A stretch of 64,000 bases of DNA from Bryobacterales bacterium (lineage in GTDB: Bacteria > Acidobacteriota > Terriglobia > Bryobacterales > Bryobacteraceae): contig JADJWL010000018.1 of assembly GCA_016716385.1 (NCBI GenBank), positions 1 through 64,000 on the forward strand. The letters run 5' to 3'. Positions 25,916-34,103 of this stretch are shown here, piece by piece. The notes under the pieces were generated by a model. That model saw only the letters and a list, made by a program, of their open reading frames with translations, was not told where the DNA came from and did no database searches. Position numbers and translations under genes: made by a program. Each line of letters starts with the position of its first letter. Within the stretch, counting starts at the first letter, position 1.

Positions 25916-27895
25916 ATGATGTTGCGTTGGTTGTGCGTGCTTCTTGTTGCCTGTGGAGCGGCGCTGGCGGAGTTGACGCCTCCGGCTACCGAACGCGAGG
26001 CCGCGGAGTGGGTGATCCGCCGCGGCGGCAGCGTCGTGCTGGCGGACCATCCCGGCGCGGTGTCGGTGCTGCGCGACCTGCCGCGGGGCGATGTCCGGAT
26101 CGTCTCGATCAATCTTGTCGGGACGCTCTTTGAACCTCAGGAACTGGTGATGTTCAGCCGGTTGTCCGGTCTCAAGGAATTGCACCTGCCCGGGACGCAG
26201 TGGAATCCTGGCGCCGGATCGAAGCTCGACGCGAACGACGAATTCAAGCACATCGCCCATCTCACCAGCCTCGAGCGGATCCATTTCAGCCTGCACTTTC
26301 TCACGAATATCAACGTGCAGGACAAAGGCCTCGAGATCCTGAGCGGCCTGTCCAATCTTGAATCGCTGCGGCTGGCGCAGACGCGCGTCAAGGGGTCGAG
26401 CCTGAAGCCGTTCGTGAACCTGCGCGCGCTCGACCTGCGTTACACGCCATTCGATGACGAGGGCATGAAGAGCCTCGCGGGCATGACGCAGTTGGAGAAG
26501 CTGTATCTGAAGGACACCTTCGTCACCGATGCCGGTCTGGCGTCCATCGCGGATCTGACGAACCTGACCGAACTCGATCTCTATGGCTGCCGGATCTCCG
26601 AAGCCGGCATCGAGCACCTGCAGCGTCTGACGAAGCTGCGCAAGCTGGACCTCCTCGGGGCGGACGTGAGCGATGAGGGTCTGGCGAAGCTGGCCGGGTT
26701 GAAGGATCTCGAAGAGATCAACCTTTACCGGACGCGCGTCACCAATGCTGGTCTCGAACAACTCCGCGGGATGAAGAAGCTTGCCTCGATCGACCTGCGG
26801 TACACGCGGACGTCGCGCGCGGGCATCGAGCAGTTGCAGGCCGCCCATCCCGGCCTTCGCGTGAACTACCTCGATTCATCGGTCCGGCAGCAGCGGCAGC
26901 CCACGCTCGACCAGGGGGTTCGCGCCTGGGTGAAGTCCGTCGGGGGACGGATCGAAGAGCGGGACGGCCATGCGGTGCGGATTTCACTCGCAGGAGCGCC
27001 GGTTTCCGACGCGCACCTGTCGCTGCTCAAGAACGAGCCGAAACTCGAAGTGCTCGATCTCTCCTCGACCGAGATCGGCGATGCCGGGCTGCGGGAACTG
27101 GCTGCGCTGACCGGCCTGCGGGAACTGACGCTGAACACGACGATGGTATCCGACGCCGGACTCGAGGTGCTTTCGGGCATGCCCGGACTGCGCAGGCTGT
27201 CGTTGAATAATACGCTCGTGCGGGGTCCGGGCCTGCGCTCGCTCCGCGGACACACTGCCATCGAAGAGATCTCGCTGGCCGGGACCGTGGCCGGTGATGC
27301 CGCGCTCGTGGATCTGGCGGGATTGCCCGCGCTATCGCGGCTGCGCCTCGCCTACACCGACGTGAGCGACGAGGGCCTCGCCGTCCTGGCGGAGATGCCC
27401 GCGCTCGCGGATCTCGACCTCGACAGCACGGACCTCGGCGACAAAGGCATGGAGCATATCGGGAAGCTGGCCGGTTTGCGGCGCCTGTCGCTCTCCTACA
27501 CCCGCGTCACCGACGAAGGGATTCAGCGACTGGCGCAACTCACCGGACTCGAAGAACTGCGCATGATTCGTGTGCGCGTGACCGACGCCGGCGCTGCCGC
27601 GATCGGGAAGCTGACGAATCTGCGCCGTCTCAACCTCGACTACAACATGAAGATCACCGACGCCGGAATCGCCTCCTTGAAGCCGCTCGACAAGCTCGAA
27701 GAGCTGCGGCTCGATACCGTCACGGTCACCGACGCCGGGATCGACCACTTCCGGGCATTCCCCCGCCTGAAGCTGCTCAATCTCTATCACACGCTGGTCA
27801 CCGAGCCCGCCTACGAGACCTTGCGCTCCGCCCTGCCGGACTGCCGCATCGTCTGGGACCGCGAATCCAGCCTGCCGATCCGGAGGGGAAGCTAG
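25916..27895 (+). CDS. Exported leucine-rich-repeat protein (large)
   Basis: A 659-residue protein with a signal peptide (MMLRWLCVLLVACGAALAE), followed by two LRR arrays. Repeats of about 24 residues have the form L..L..L..L.L..T.vtDaGl..l, seen in LEKLYLKDTFVTDAGLASI, LTELDLYGCRISEAGIEHL and LRRLSLSYTRVTDEGIQRL. The first array runs ~85-320, a linker (VRQQRQPTLDQGVRAWVKSVGG) interrupts it, and the second runs ~350-630. The linker repeats the start of the mature protein (W..r.gG), so the gene looks like an internal duplication. LRR surfaces bind proteins; the partner is unknown. The next gene begins directly after its stop codon. Confidence 0.88.
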   Translation: MMLRWLCVLLVACGAALAELTPPATEREAAEWVIRRGGSVVLADHPGAVSVLRDLPRGDVRIVSINLVGTLFEPQELVMFSRLSGLKELHLPGTQWNPGAGSKLDANDEFKHIAHLTSLERIHFSLHFLTNINVQDKGLEILSGLSNLESLRLAQTRVKGSSLKPFVNLRALDLRYTPFDDEGMKSLAGMTQLEKLYLKDTFVTDAGLASIADLTNLTELDLYGCRISEAGIEHLQRLTKLRKLDLLGADVSDEGLAKLAGLKDLEEINLYRTRVTNAGLEQLRGMKKLASIDLRYTRTSRAGIEQLQAAHPGLRVNYLDSSVRQQRQPTLDQGVRAWVKSVGGRIEERDGHAVRISLAGAPVSDAHLSLLKNEPKLEVLDLSSTEIGDAGLRELAALTGLRELTLNTTMVSDAGLEVLSGMPGLRRLSLNNTLVRGPGLRSLRGHTAIEEISLAGTVAGDAALVDLAGLPALSRLRLAYTDVSDEGLAVLAEMPALADLDLDSTDLGDKGMEHIGKLAGLRRLSLSYTRVTDEGIQRLAQLTGLEELRMIRVRVTDAGAAAIGKLTNLRRLNLDYNMKITDAGIASLKPLDKLEELRLDTVTVTDAGIDHFRAFPRLKLLNLYHTLVTEPAYETLRSALPDCRIVWDRESSLPIRRGS

Positions 27896-28825
27896 ATGCT
27901 GATCTTGTTGTTTGTACTTGCGTCTACGGCCTGGGCGGACTCCGCCGCATGGGTGCGGGAACAGGGCGGCGTCGCCGGGACCGATGCGCAGGGACGGGTG
28001 GTCAGCGTCAGTTTCCGTTCCGGCTGGGTGACCGACGGCGACCTCGACCGGCTGGCCGTGCTGCCCGACCTCCGCATCCTCGATCTCTCCTACACCCACA
28101 TCACCGATCTCGGCATGGAGCGGTTGAAACGGCTCGAAGGTATCGAGGAACTGGGCCTGCGCTACGCCGAGCACGTCACCGACGAAGGCATCGCGCACCT
28201 GCGCGGCTGGAAGAAGCTGCGCAAGATCGACGCCCGCGGCACGAAGATCACCGATAACGGCCTCGCGCACCTCTCGACGCTGGCCACTCTGGAGTGGCTG
28301 GACTGCGGCTATGCCGAGGTCACCAACAGCGGCCTTGATGTCCTGGCGTCGCTGCCGGCGCTCAAGCACCTCGCCATTGGCGGCAACAAGCTGAGCGACG
28401 CCGGATTGCACTTCCTGCGCCTGCTGCCCGGCCTGCGCAGCCTCGACCTGAGCGGCTCCCAGCGCACCGACTCCGGGCTCTGGTTCGTCGCGTTGACCGA
28501 TGCGGGGCTCGATTCGGTCACCGCGATTCCCGAACTGGAAGAACTGTACATTGCAGAGACGAAGTTCACCGACCTGGGTGTCGCCAAGCTGGCGCGCTTG
28601 AAGAATCTGCGCGTGCTCGACCTCGGCGGCACCGCGGTGACGGCGCGCGGCCTGGCGGCTCTCAAGGCGTCGGCGATCGAAGAACTGCGGCTCTACAAGG
28701 CGGAGAAAGTCGGCGATGACGCGTTGCCGCACCTCGTAGCGATGCCGAGGTTGAGTGCGGTCGACGTTCGGGACACCGGCCTGTCCGAAGCCGGGCGCGC
28801 GAAACTCGGCTCCAAAATGCTGTAG
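27896..28825 (+). CDS. Exported leucine-rich-repeat protein (small)
   Basis: A 309-residue LRR protein whose ATG follows the stop of the previous gene with no gap; a CGGAGGGG at 27881-27888 can serve as ribosome-binding site. It has a signal peptide (MLILLFVLASTAWADS), a W.r.qGG segment like those in its neighbour, then repeats such as LRILDLSYTHITDLGMERL and LRKIDARGTKITDNGLAHL. It corresponds to one half of the 659-residue neighbour, which supports duplication and fission or fusion in this locus. Function unknown, probably binding. It ends 34 bp before the gamma-glutamyltransferase start. Confidence 0.88.
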   Translation: MLILLFVLASTAWADSAAWVREQGGVAGTDAQGRVVSVSFRSGWVTDGDLDRLAVLPDLRILDLSYTHITDLGMERLKRLEGIEELGLRYAEHVTDEGIAHLRGWKKLRKIDARGTKITDNGLAHLSTLATLEWLDCGYAEVTNSGLDVLASLPALKHLAIGGNKLSDAGLHFLRLLPGLRSLDLSGSQRTDSGLWFVALTDAGLDSVTAIPELEELYIAETKFTDLGVAKLARLKNLRVLDLGGTAVTARGLAALKASAIEELRLYKAEKVGDDALPHLVAMPRLSAVDVRDTGLSEAGRAKLGSKML

Positions 28826-28859
28826 TATCGGGGAAACTCCGATCCCAAGGAGGGACACG

Positions 28860-30671
28860 TTGTTTCACCGAACCGTTCTTCTGCTCTGCGTCTCCATGGC
28901 GCTCGTCCTGCCCGCAGCCGCGCAGGAATACGAACGCGTGGTTGTGAACCGGGGCTCCGACCGCACCCGCATCCCTCTGGTGGGCGGCGTCAGCCATGCC
29001 GTCACCTCGATGGCGCCCCTCGCCACGATGGCAGGGGAACGGATGCTCGCCGCGGGCGGCAATGCATTCGACGCCATCGTCGCCGGCCAGGCCGTCCTGG
29101 GACTGGTCCGGCCGGACTCCAACGGAATCGGCGGGGATGCCACCCTGCTTGTCTACAGCGCCAAGGACGGCAAGGCGTGGTCGATCAACGCCGAAGGGAC
29201 GGCGCCCGCCCTGGCGACCATCGAGTGGTACGAAAAGAATCACGATGGCAAACTCCCGGTGAACGACACGCTGCTGGCGGGAACGGTCCCCGGCGTCATC
29301 GACGCCTGGTACCTGCTGCTCTCCCGCTGGGGCACCATGTCGTTCGAACAGGTGCTGGCTCCGGCGATCGCACTGGCCGAGGGCGGCTTTCCCGTGCCGG
29401 CGAACTTCGCATCGAGCAAGCAGTTCCTGGCCCACCCGACGAGCGCGCGTCTCTATGCGCCCGGCGGCCGCAAGTGGCAGGATGGCGACATCTTCCAGAA
29501 CCGCGATCTTGCCAGGACCCTGCGCCGCCTCGTCGAGGCCGAGAAGAGCGCCGCCGCCCACGGGCGTCAGGCGGCTCTCAAAGCCGCCCGCGACCGGTTT
29601 TATAAAGGGGACATCGCCCGCGAAATGGCCGAGTTCAGCGAGAAGAACGGCGGTCTGTTCCGGTACGAGGACTTCGCCACCTATACGGCCAAGGTGGAAG
29701 AGCCGGTTTCGACGAACTACAGGGGATACGACGTGCTGAAGAATCCCTCCGCGAGCCAGGGACCCGCCGAACTGTTCGCCCTCAACATCCTCGAAGGATT
29801 CGATCTCAAGGCGATGGGGCATAACTCGGCCGACTACATTCACGTGTCCGCCGAGGCGGTGAAGCTGGCGATGGCCGACCGCGACAAGTACCTCGGGGAC
29901 ATGGACGCGATCGAGATCCCGTACAAGGGTCTCCTCTCCAAGGATTATGCGGCCGCGCGGCGCCAGTTGATCGACAAACAGCACGCCTCGAGCGAACTGC
30001 GTCCCGGTGAGCCGGAGAAGTTTCAGAATTCGCCCCCGCTCGAGCGCCCGATCGATGTCAGCGTCTCCGGCGACGCCGACCACGAGGGGGATACGAGCTA
30101 TATAGCGGCCGTCGATCGCGAACGGAACGCCATTTCCTTCACGCCGAGCCTGCACAGCGGCTTTGGGACCAAGGTCATCCTCGGCACCCTCGGCTTCAGC
30201 CTGAACTGCCGGGGGGATTACTTCTCGCTGAAACGCGGGACGGCCAACGCCCTCGCCCCCGGACGGCGCCCCCGTTCGACCCTGCAGGGCACCCTCGTCA
30301 TGAAGGACGGCAAGCCGTTCCTGGTGACGGGATCTCCCGGCGGCGACGACCAGTGTCTACGCACCATGCAGACGTTTCTGAATATGGTGGAATTCGGGAT
30401 GAACATCCAGCAGGCGATCGAGGCGCCGCGCTGGGCGACGCGCGCGTTTCCGGCGTCCCCATTCCCGCACACGATGTATCCGGCCGACCTCCAGGTGGAA
30501 GACCGGGTATCCAAGGAAGTGCGGGATGGCTTGGTGCGACGGGGGCACAAGCTCTGGGTGCGTCCCGGATGGTCTTTGAACCTGAGCGCGGGAATCGTCA
30601 TCGACGCCGTTCGGGATGCGCTCTCGGCAGGAGCCGACCCGCGGGCCGGAGCCCAGGCGGCGGCGTGGTGA
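28860..30671 (+). CDS. ggt: Gamma-glutamyltransferase family protein
   Basis: A 603-residue periplasmic N-terminal-nucleophile hydrolase. The precursor cleaves itself before the catalytic threonine, here T412 in HEGDTSYIAAVD, to give large and small subunits. Upstream marks are MAPLATMAGERMLAAGGNAFDA and GIGGDATLLVY; downstream are GSPGGDDQCLRTMQTFLNMVEFGMNIQQAIEAPR. The start is TTG at 28860, seven bases after AAGGAGGG (28848-28855), and opens a signal peptide (FHRTVLLLCVSMALVLPAAAQ). Earlier in-frame codons lie inside the LRR gene. The family transfers or hydrolyses gamma-glutamyl groups from glutathione; some members act on other amides, so the substrate is not certain. Confidence 0.92.
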   Translation: MFHRTVLLLCVSMALVLPAAAQEYERVVVNRGSDRTRIPLVGGVSHAVTSMAPLATMAGERMLAAGGNAFDAIVAGQAVLGLVRPDSNGIGGDATLLVYSAKDGKAWSINAEGTAPALATIEWYEKNHDGKLPVNDTLLAGTVPGVIDAWYLLLSRWGTMSFEQVLAPAIALAEGGFPVPANFASSKQFLAHPTSARLYAPGGRKWQDGDIFQNRDLARTLRRLVEAEKSAAAHGRQAALKAARDRFYKGDIAREMAEFSEKNGGLFRYEDFATYTAKVEEPVSTNYRGYDVLKNPSASQGPAELFALNILEGFDLKAMGHNSADYIHVSAEAVKLAMADRDKYLGDMDAIEIPYKGLLSKDYAAARRQLIDKQHASSELRPGEPEKFQNSPPLERPIDVSVSGDADHEGDTSYIAAVDRERNAISFTPSLHSGFGTKVILGTLGFSLNCRGDYFSLKRGTANALAPGRRPRSTLQGTLVMKDGKPFLVTGSPGGDDQCLRTMQTFLNMVEFGMNIQQAIEAPRWATRAFPASPFPHTMYPADLQVEDRVSKEVRDGLVRRGHKLWVRPGWSLNLSAGIVIDAVRDALSAGADPRAGAQAAAW

Positions 30672-30682
30672 AACCGGGATGG

Positions 30683-30688
30683 TATGAT
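30683..30688 (+). promoter_or_regulatory. -10-like hexamer (TATGAT) of the RidA gene
   Basis: TATGAT ends six bases before the ATG at 30695 and there is no Shine-Dalgarno sequence. Transcription would start at or next to the start codon. Confidence 0.4.
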
Positions 30689-30694
30689 GGCGCC

Positions 30695-31126
30695 ATGCGA
30701 TTGAAAATATTCCTGCTTCTTGGCCTCCTTGTGGCCATGCCGCTGCTCGCGCAGAAGAAGGCGATCCACCCGAAGGAGTTCGCGAAAGGCCGGCCGTTCA
30801 GCCCCGGCATCCTGGTAGACGGCACCCTCTATGTTGCCGGCCAGGTGGGCCAGAATCTCAAGGACGGCAAGATCCCGGACAACTTCGAGGCCGAAGTGCG
30901 CCAGACCCTGGACAACATCGGGCTGGTTCTGAAAGAAGCGGGCATGAGCTTCGCCGACGCGGTCACGGTGCAGGTGTATCTCACCGATATGTCTCTGTTC
31001 CAGGAGATGAACAAGGTGTATGTGACCTACTTCCCCGATCCGAAGCCTGCCCGCACGACTGTTGGCATCGCCAAACTTGTCGGGACGGCGAAGATCGAGA
31101 TCACGGTGACGGCTCACAAGAAGTAA
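30695..31126 (+). CDS. RidA family protein with a signal peptide
   Basis: A 143-residue RidA/YjgF/UK114 homologue. Classic cytoplasmic RidA hydrolyses reactive enamine/imine intermediates. Here the family body (PFSPGILVDGTLYVAGQVGQ, EVRQTLDNIGLVLKEAGMSF, VQVYLTDMSLFQEMNKVYVTYF, PARTTVGIAKL) is preceded by an apparent signal peptide, MRLKIFLLLGLLVAMPLLAQ, so this member is probably exported. The arginine of the PART motif that binds the carboxylate in active RidA proteins is present (ARTTV). The ATG at 30695 was chosen over far-upstream codons that lie within ggt. It starts 23 bp after ggt, and PhzF follows without a gap. Confidence 0.9.
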   Translation: MRLKIFLLLGLLVAMPLLAQKKAIHPKEFAKGRPFSPGILVDGTLYVAGQVGQNLKDGKIPDNFEAEVRQTLDNIGLVLKEAGMSFADAVTVQVYLTDMSLFQEMNKVYVTYFPDPKPARTTVGIAKLVGTAKIEITVTAHKK

Positions 31127-31915
31127 ATGCCCCTGCGCGTCACGCAGGTCGATGCGTTTGCGGGCCAACCGTTCGCGGGTAATCCGGCGGCTGTTTGTGT
31201 GCTGCCGGATACCCGCGAGGATGAGTGGCTGCAATCGGTCGCCCGCGAGATGAACCTGTCCGAGACAGCTTTCCTCTGGCGGCAGCCTGACAACTCCTTC
31301 GAACTGCGGTGGTTCACCCCGTCAGTGGAGGTTGACCTGTGCGGCCACGCGACGCTCGCCTCGGCCCACGTCCTGTGGGAGGAAGGCTACCTTGGCCGTG
31401 CGGTGATGGCCCGCTTCCACACCCGGAGCGGCCTGCTCACGGCCGCGGCCCGCGGAGCGTGGATCGAGCTGGATTTTCCGGCGACCCCTGCCTCCGAGGC
31501 GGAACCGCCGAAAGGCTTGGCTGAGGCCTTAGGGTTGACGCCCCTCTGGACGGGCCGGACGCGTTTCGATTACCTGGTCGAGGCCGATTCCGAGGAAACG
31601 GTCCGGCGGCTCACACCGGACTTCACCGCGTTGCGCCGCCTCCCGGTGCGCGGCGTGATTGTGACTGCTCCGGGCCGCGAGTTCGATTGCGTCTCCCGGT
31701 TCTTCGCTCCTGTCTCAGGCATCGACGAAGATCCGGTGACGGGGTCGGCCCACTGCGCCCTTGGGCCGCACTGGGCGAGCCGCCTGGGGAAGAAGGATCT
31801 CGTCGCGTTCCAGGCGTCCGCCCGCGGCGGCGTCCTGCGGGTAAGGGTGTCGGGCGACCGCGTCGGCTTGGCCGGGCAAGCTGTGACCATACTTCGCGGG
31901 GAACTCCTTTGCTGA
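31127..31915 (+). CDS. PhzF family isomerase/epimerase
   Basis: A 262-residue protein of the PhzF/diaminopimelate-epimerase fold. The catalytic glutamate is E46 in MNLSETAFL; other marks are QVDAFAGQPFAGNPAAVC, LRWFTPSVEVDLCGHATLAS and GIDEDPVTGSAHCALGPHW. PhzF of phenazine producers isomerises dihydrohydroxyanthranilate; most genomic homologues, including this one with no phenazine genes nearby, have unknown substrates. The ATG follows the RidA stop directly. The linked ggt-ridA-phzF order hints at amino-acid or imine metabolism, which is inference only. Confidence 0.93.
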   Translation: MPLRVTQVDAFAGQPFAGNPAAVCVLPDTREDEWLQSVAREMNLSETAFLWRQPDNSFELRWFTPSVEVDLCGHATLASAHVLWEEGYLGRAVMARFHTRSGLLTAAARGAWIELDFPATPASEAEPPKGLAEALGLTPLWTGRTRFDYLVEADSEETVRRLTPDFTALRRLPVRGVIVTAPGREFDCVSRFFAPVSGIDEDPVTGSAHCALGPHWASRLGKKDLVAFQASARGGVLRVRVSGDRVGLAGQAVTILRGELLC

Positions 31916-32038
31916 CGCTAAACCTTTGAAAAAGAAGAGCCGAAAGTTTCACTGAGAACTTTTGCGGATCAACGGCACTATACGTTTAGAATGTGTCGTT
32001 TGGCCACGGGCCGTGTCTCGGTAACCCAAGTTTTGACC

Positions 32039-32067
32039 TTGACACGGGGGCGTGACCCTGTTAAAGT
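32039..32067 (+). promoter_or_regulatory. Sigma-70 promoter of the M23 peptidase gene
   Basis: TTGACA (32039-32044) and TAAAGT (32062-32067) are 17 bp apart. Predicted start is about 32074, giving a 66-base leader. A weak hairpin (AAAGTT/AACTTT, 31943-31962) upstream may end the phzF transcript. Confidence 0.65.
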
Positions 32068-32140
32068 CTGAGTTTCATAAATCCTGTGACAGCGATGCGC
32101 GGGGGAACGTTCGCGCCTCCCGGGGACCATCGAGGATTGT

Positions 32141-33025
32141 ATGCAGCAAAACTACTTCATCGTCGTCTTAGCCCATTCGATTCATGGGAGATTGCGGCGC
32201 GTTCACGTGCCGTACCAGGTTCTGTACGCGGTGCTGGGATTCGCCTTGATTGGGTGCGTGTCCGTGGTCGGGTTCGTCTCGTCCTACGCCCGGATGGCGC
32301 TCAAGGTCGCCAACTATAACGAACTCCGGAGCGAAGCCGCCGTCCTGCGGGACCGTTACCAGAACCTCCAGAAGGTCGTGGCGGAAACCGACGAACAGTT
32401 GGCGACTCTGAAACTGTTCGCCAACGAGGTATCAGCGGCTTACGCCATCAAGGAGTCGCTGGCTGGTCCTTCCGACATCACTGCCGAGGGGCGTCTGGTG
32501 CCCACGTTCCACGAAACGCTGGGCGAGTACAACTCCCTCAAGAACACTTCTTTCGCGCGCTTTGACCGGAACACTCTGCGGCGTTTCCACCGCAACGTGC
32601 AGCCCGATATCTGGCCGGTGGCCGGCCGGCTCATGGGCGGCTTCGGACGCCGCGAGGATCCATTCTCCGGCATGGGCGCGTTCCACCGGGGCGTCGACAT
32701 CTCCGCGCCGACGGGTACGCCCGTGAAGGCGGCCGCGGACGGAATCGTGGTGCATGCCGCGTATTTCGGCGGCTACGGGCGCCTGGTGATCATCGATCAT
32801 GGCAACGGGACCGAAACATACTACGCGCACCTGTCCAAGTTCGACGTTGTGGCCGGATCGGAAGTCCGCCGCGGCGAGATCATCGGCCGGGTCGGGTCTT
32901 CGGGACGCTCGACGGCGCCCCACCTGCATTATGAAGTGCGTGTCGGCAAGGTGCCGGTGAATCCGTACCGGTATCTGCGCAATGGAACCGCGACCGTGGC
33001 GTCGCGTTCGGACTTTCCGCTTTAG
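32141..33025 (+). CDS. M23 family metallopeptidase (LytM-type, membrane-anchored)
   Basis: A 294-residue envelope protein. Residues 1-20 are basic, a transmembrane helix spans ~25-48 (VLYAVLGFALIGCVSVVGFV), a coiled coil covers ~55-100, and a LytM zinc-peptidase domain runs ~155-285. Zinc ligands are H182 and D186 in FHRGVDIS and H263 of the HLHYEV motif; H261 is the catalytic histidine. The DHGNGTETYYAHLSKFDV and GRVGSSGRSTAPHLHYEVR blocks are typical of peptidoglycan hydrolases such as MepM or of NlpD/EnvC-like activators. All key residues are present, so it is probably active. It begins with ATG after a short AGGA, and has its own sigma-70 promoter. Confidence 0.94.
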   Translation: MQQNYFIVVLAHSIHGRLRRVHVPYQVLYAVLGFALIGCVSVVGFVSSYARMALKVANYNELRSEAAVLRDRYQNLQKVVAETDEQLATLKLFANEVSAAYAIKESLAGPSDITAEGRLVPTFHETLGEYNSLKNTSFARFDRNTLRRFHRNVQPDIWPVAGRLMGGFGRREDPFSGMGAFHRGVDISAPTGTPVKAAADGIVVHAAYFGGYGRLVIIDHGNGTETYYAHLSKFDVVAGSEVRRGEIIGRVGSSGRSTAPHLHYEVRVGKVPVNPYRYLRNGTATVASRSDFPL

Positions 33026-33058
33026 GCCCGGCCGCGCGGTCCGGGCATTAGGGGTGTG

Positions 33059-34084
33059 ATGAACCGTTCCCATGTGCTGCGTTTGGCGTCCGCCGGAGTT
33101 GCTGTCGTGCTGCTGACAGCGGCGTACCAGCCCACTCCGGCCACTACCGTCATGGCCAAGTCCGCGAACGCACTGCTCGCGTCGCTGACCGCCGACCAGA
33201 AGGCCAAAGCCACGTTCCAGTTCCAGGATGACGAACGGCTGAACTGGCACTTCATCCCGCGCGAGCGCAACGGCCTCGCTCTGCGCGAGATGAATCCGCA
33301 CCAGAAGCATCTCGCCAGCGCCCTGCTCAGCGCCGGTCTGAGCCAGCAGGGGTTCATCAAGGCGACCACGATCATGAGCCTCGAAGATGTCCTGCGCATC
33401 CTCGAGAAGGATGATGGCGAGCGCCGCAATCCGGACAAGTACTACTTCAGCGTGTTCGGCGAGCCATCGGACAAGGGAACCTGGGGCTACCGGGTGGAAG
33501 GCCACCATCTCAGCCTCAACTTCACGATCGTGAACGGCAAGGTTTCGGATTCTCCGTTCTTCTTCGGCGCCAATCCGGCGGAGGTCCGCCAGGGACCGCG
33601 CAAGGGTCTGCGCGCTCTTGCCGCTGAAGAGGACCGCGGGCGCGAACTGATGGTCGCGCTCAACGCGGATCAGCGGAAGGTAGCCCTGGTCGACGAAACT
33701 GCGTACAAGGATATCCTTACCGCCGCGTCGCGCAAGGCTTCGCTCGAAGGACAGCCGTCCGGCCTGCATGGCGGCAAGTTGAACGACAAGCAGTTCGGTC
33801 TGTTGCTGGCGCTGGCCGAAGAGTACGCCCGCAATGTTCCAGACGAACTGGCGAAGCAGCGCATGGACGCGGTCCGCAAAGCGGGCAGGAACCTGCACTT
33901 CGCATGGGCTGGCGTGCTGGAGACGGGCGGCCCGCACTACTACCGGGTGCACGGCCCGACCTTCCTGATTGAGTACGATAACACCCAGAACGACGCCAAC
34001 CACATCCACGCGGTCTGGCGCGACTTCAACGGCGACTTCGGGCTTGACCTGCTCGGCGCGCACTACCGGCAGAGCCACCGCTAG
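33059..34084 (+). CDS. DUF3500 domain-containing protein, exported
   Basis: A 341-residue protein of the DUF3500 family. After a signal-like N-terminus (LRLASAGVAVVLLTAAYQP) come LTADQKAKATFQFQDDERLNWHFIPRERNGLALREM, a family hallmark, then YYFSVFGEPSDKGTWGYRVEGHHLSLNFTI and the C-terminal DNTQNDANHIHAVWRDFNGDFG. The many conserved histidines (GHHL, NHIH) suggest metal binding, but no biochemical function is known to me for this family. ATG 33059 is used; a GTG one codon earlier is equally possible. It lies 33 bp after the M23 gene and 19 bp before the Ogl-like gene. Confidence 0.92.
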   Translation: MNRSHVLRLASAGVAVVLLTAAYQPTPATTVMAKSANALLASLTADQKAKATFQFQDDERLNWHFIPRERNGLALREMNPHQKHLASALLSAGLSQQGFIKATTIMSLEDVLRILEKDDGERRNPDKYYFSVFGEPSDKGTWGYRVEGHHLSLNFTIVNGKVSDSPFFFGANPAEVRQGPRKGLRALAAEEDRGRELMVALNADQRKVALVDETAYKDILTAASRKASLEGQPSGLHGGKLNDKQFGLLLALAEEYARNVPDELAKQRMDAVRKAGRNLHFAWAGVLETGGPHYYRVHGPTFLIEYDNTQNDANHIHAVWRDFNGDFGLDLLGAHYRQSHR

Positions 34085-34091
34085 AAGCGGG

Positions 34092-34097
34092 TACCAT
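34092..34097 (+). promoter_or_regulatory. -10-like hexamer (TACCAT) of the Ogl-like gene
   Basis: TACCAT ends six bases before the ATG at 34104, with no Shine-Dalgarno sequence; same spacing as at 30695, 37136 and (on the other strand) 4959. Confidence 0.35.
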
Positions 34098-34103
34098 CAG
34101 AAT

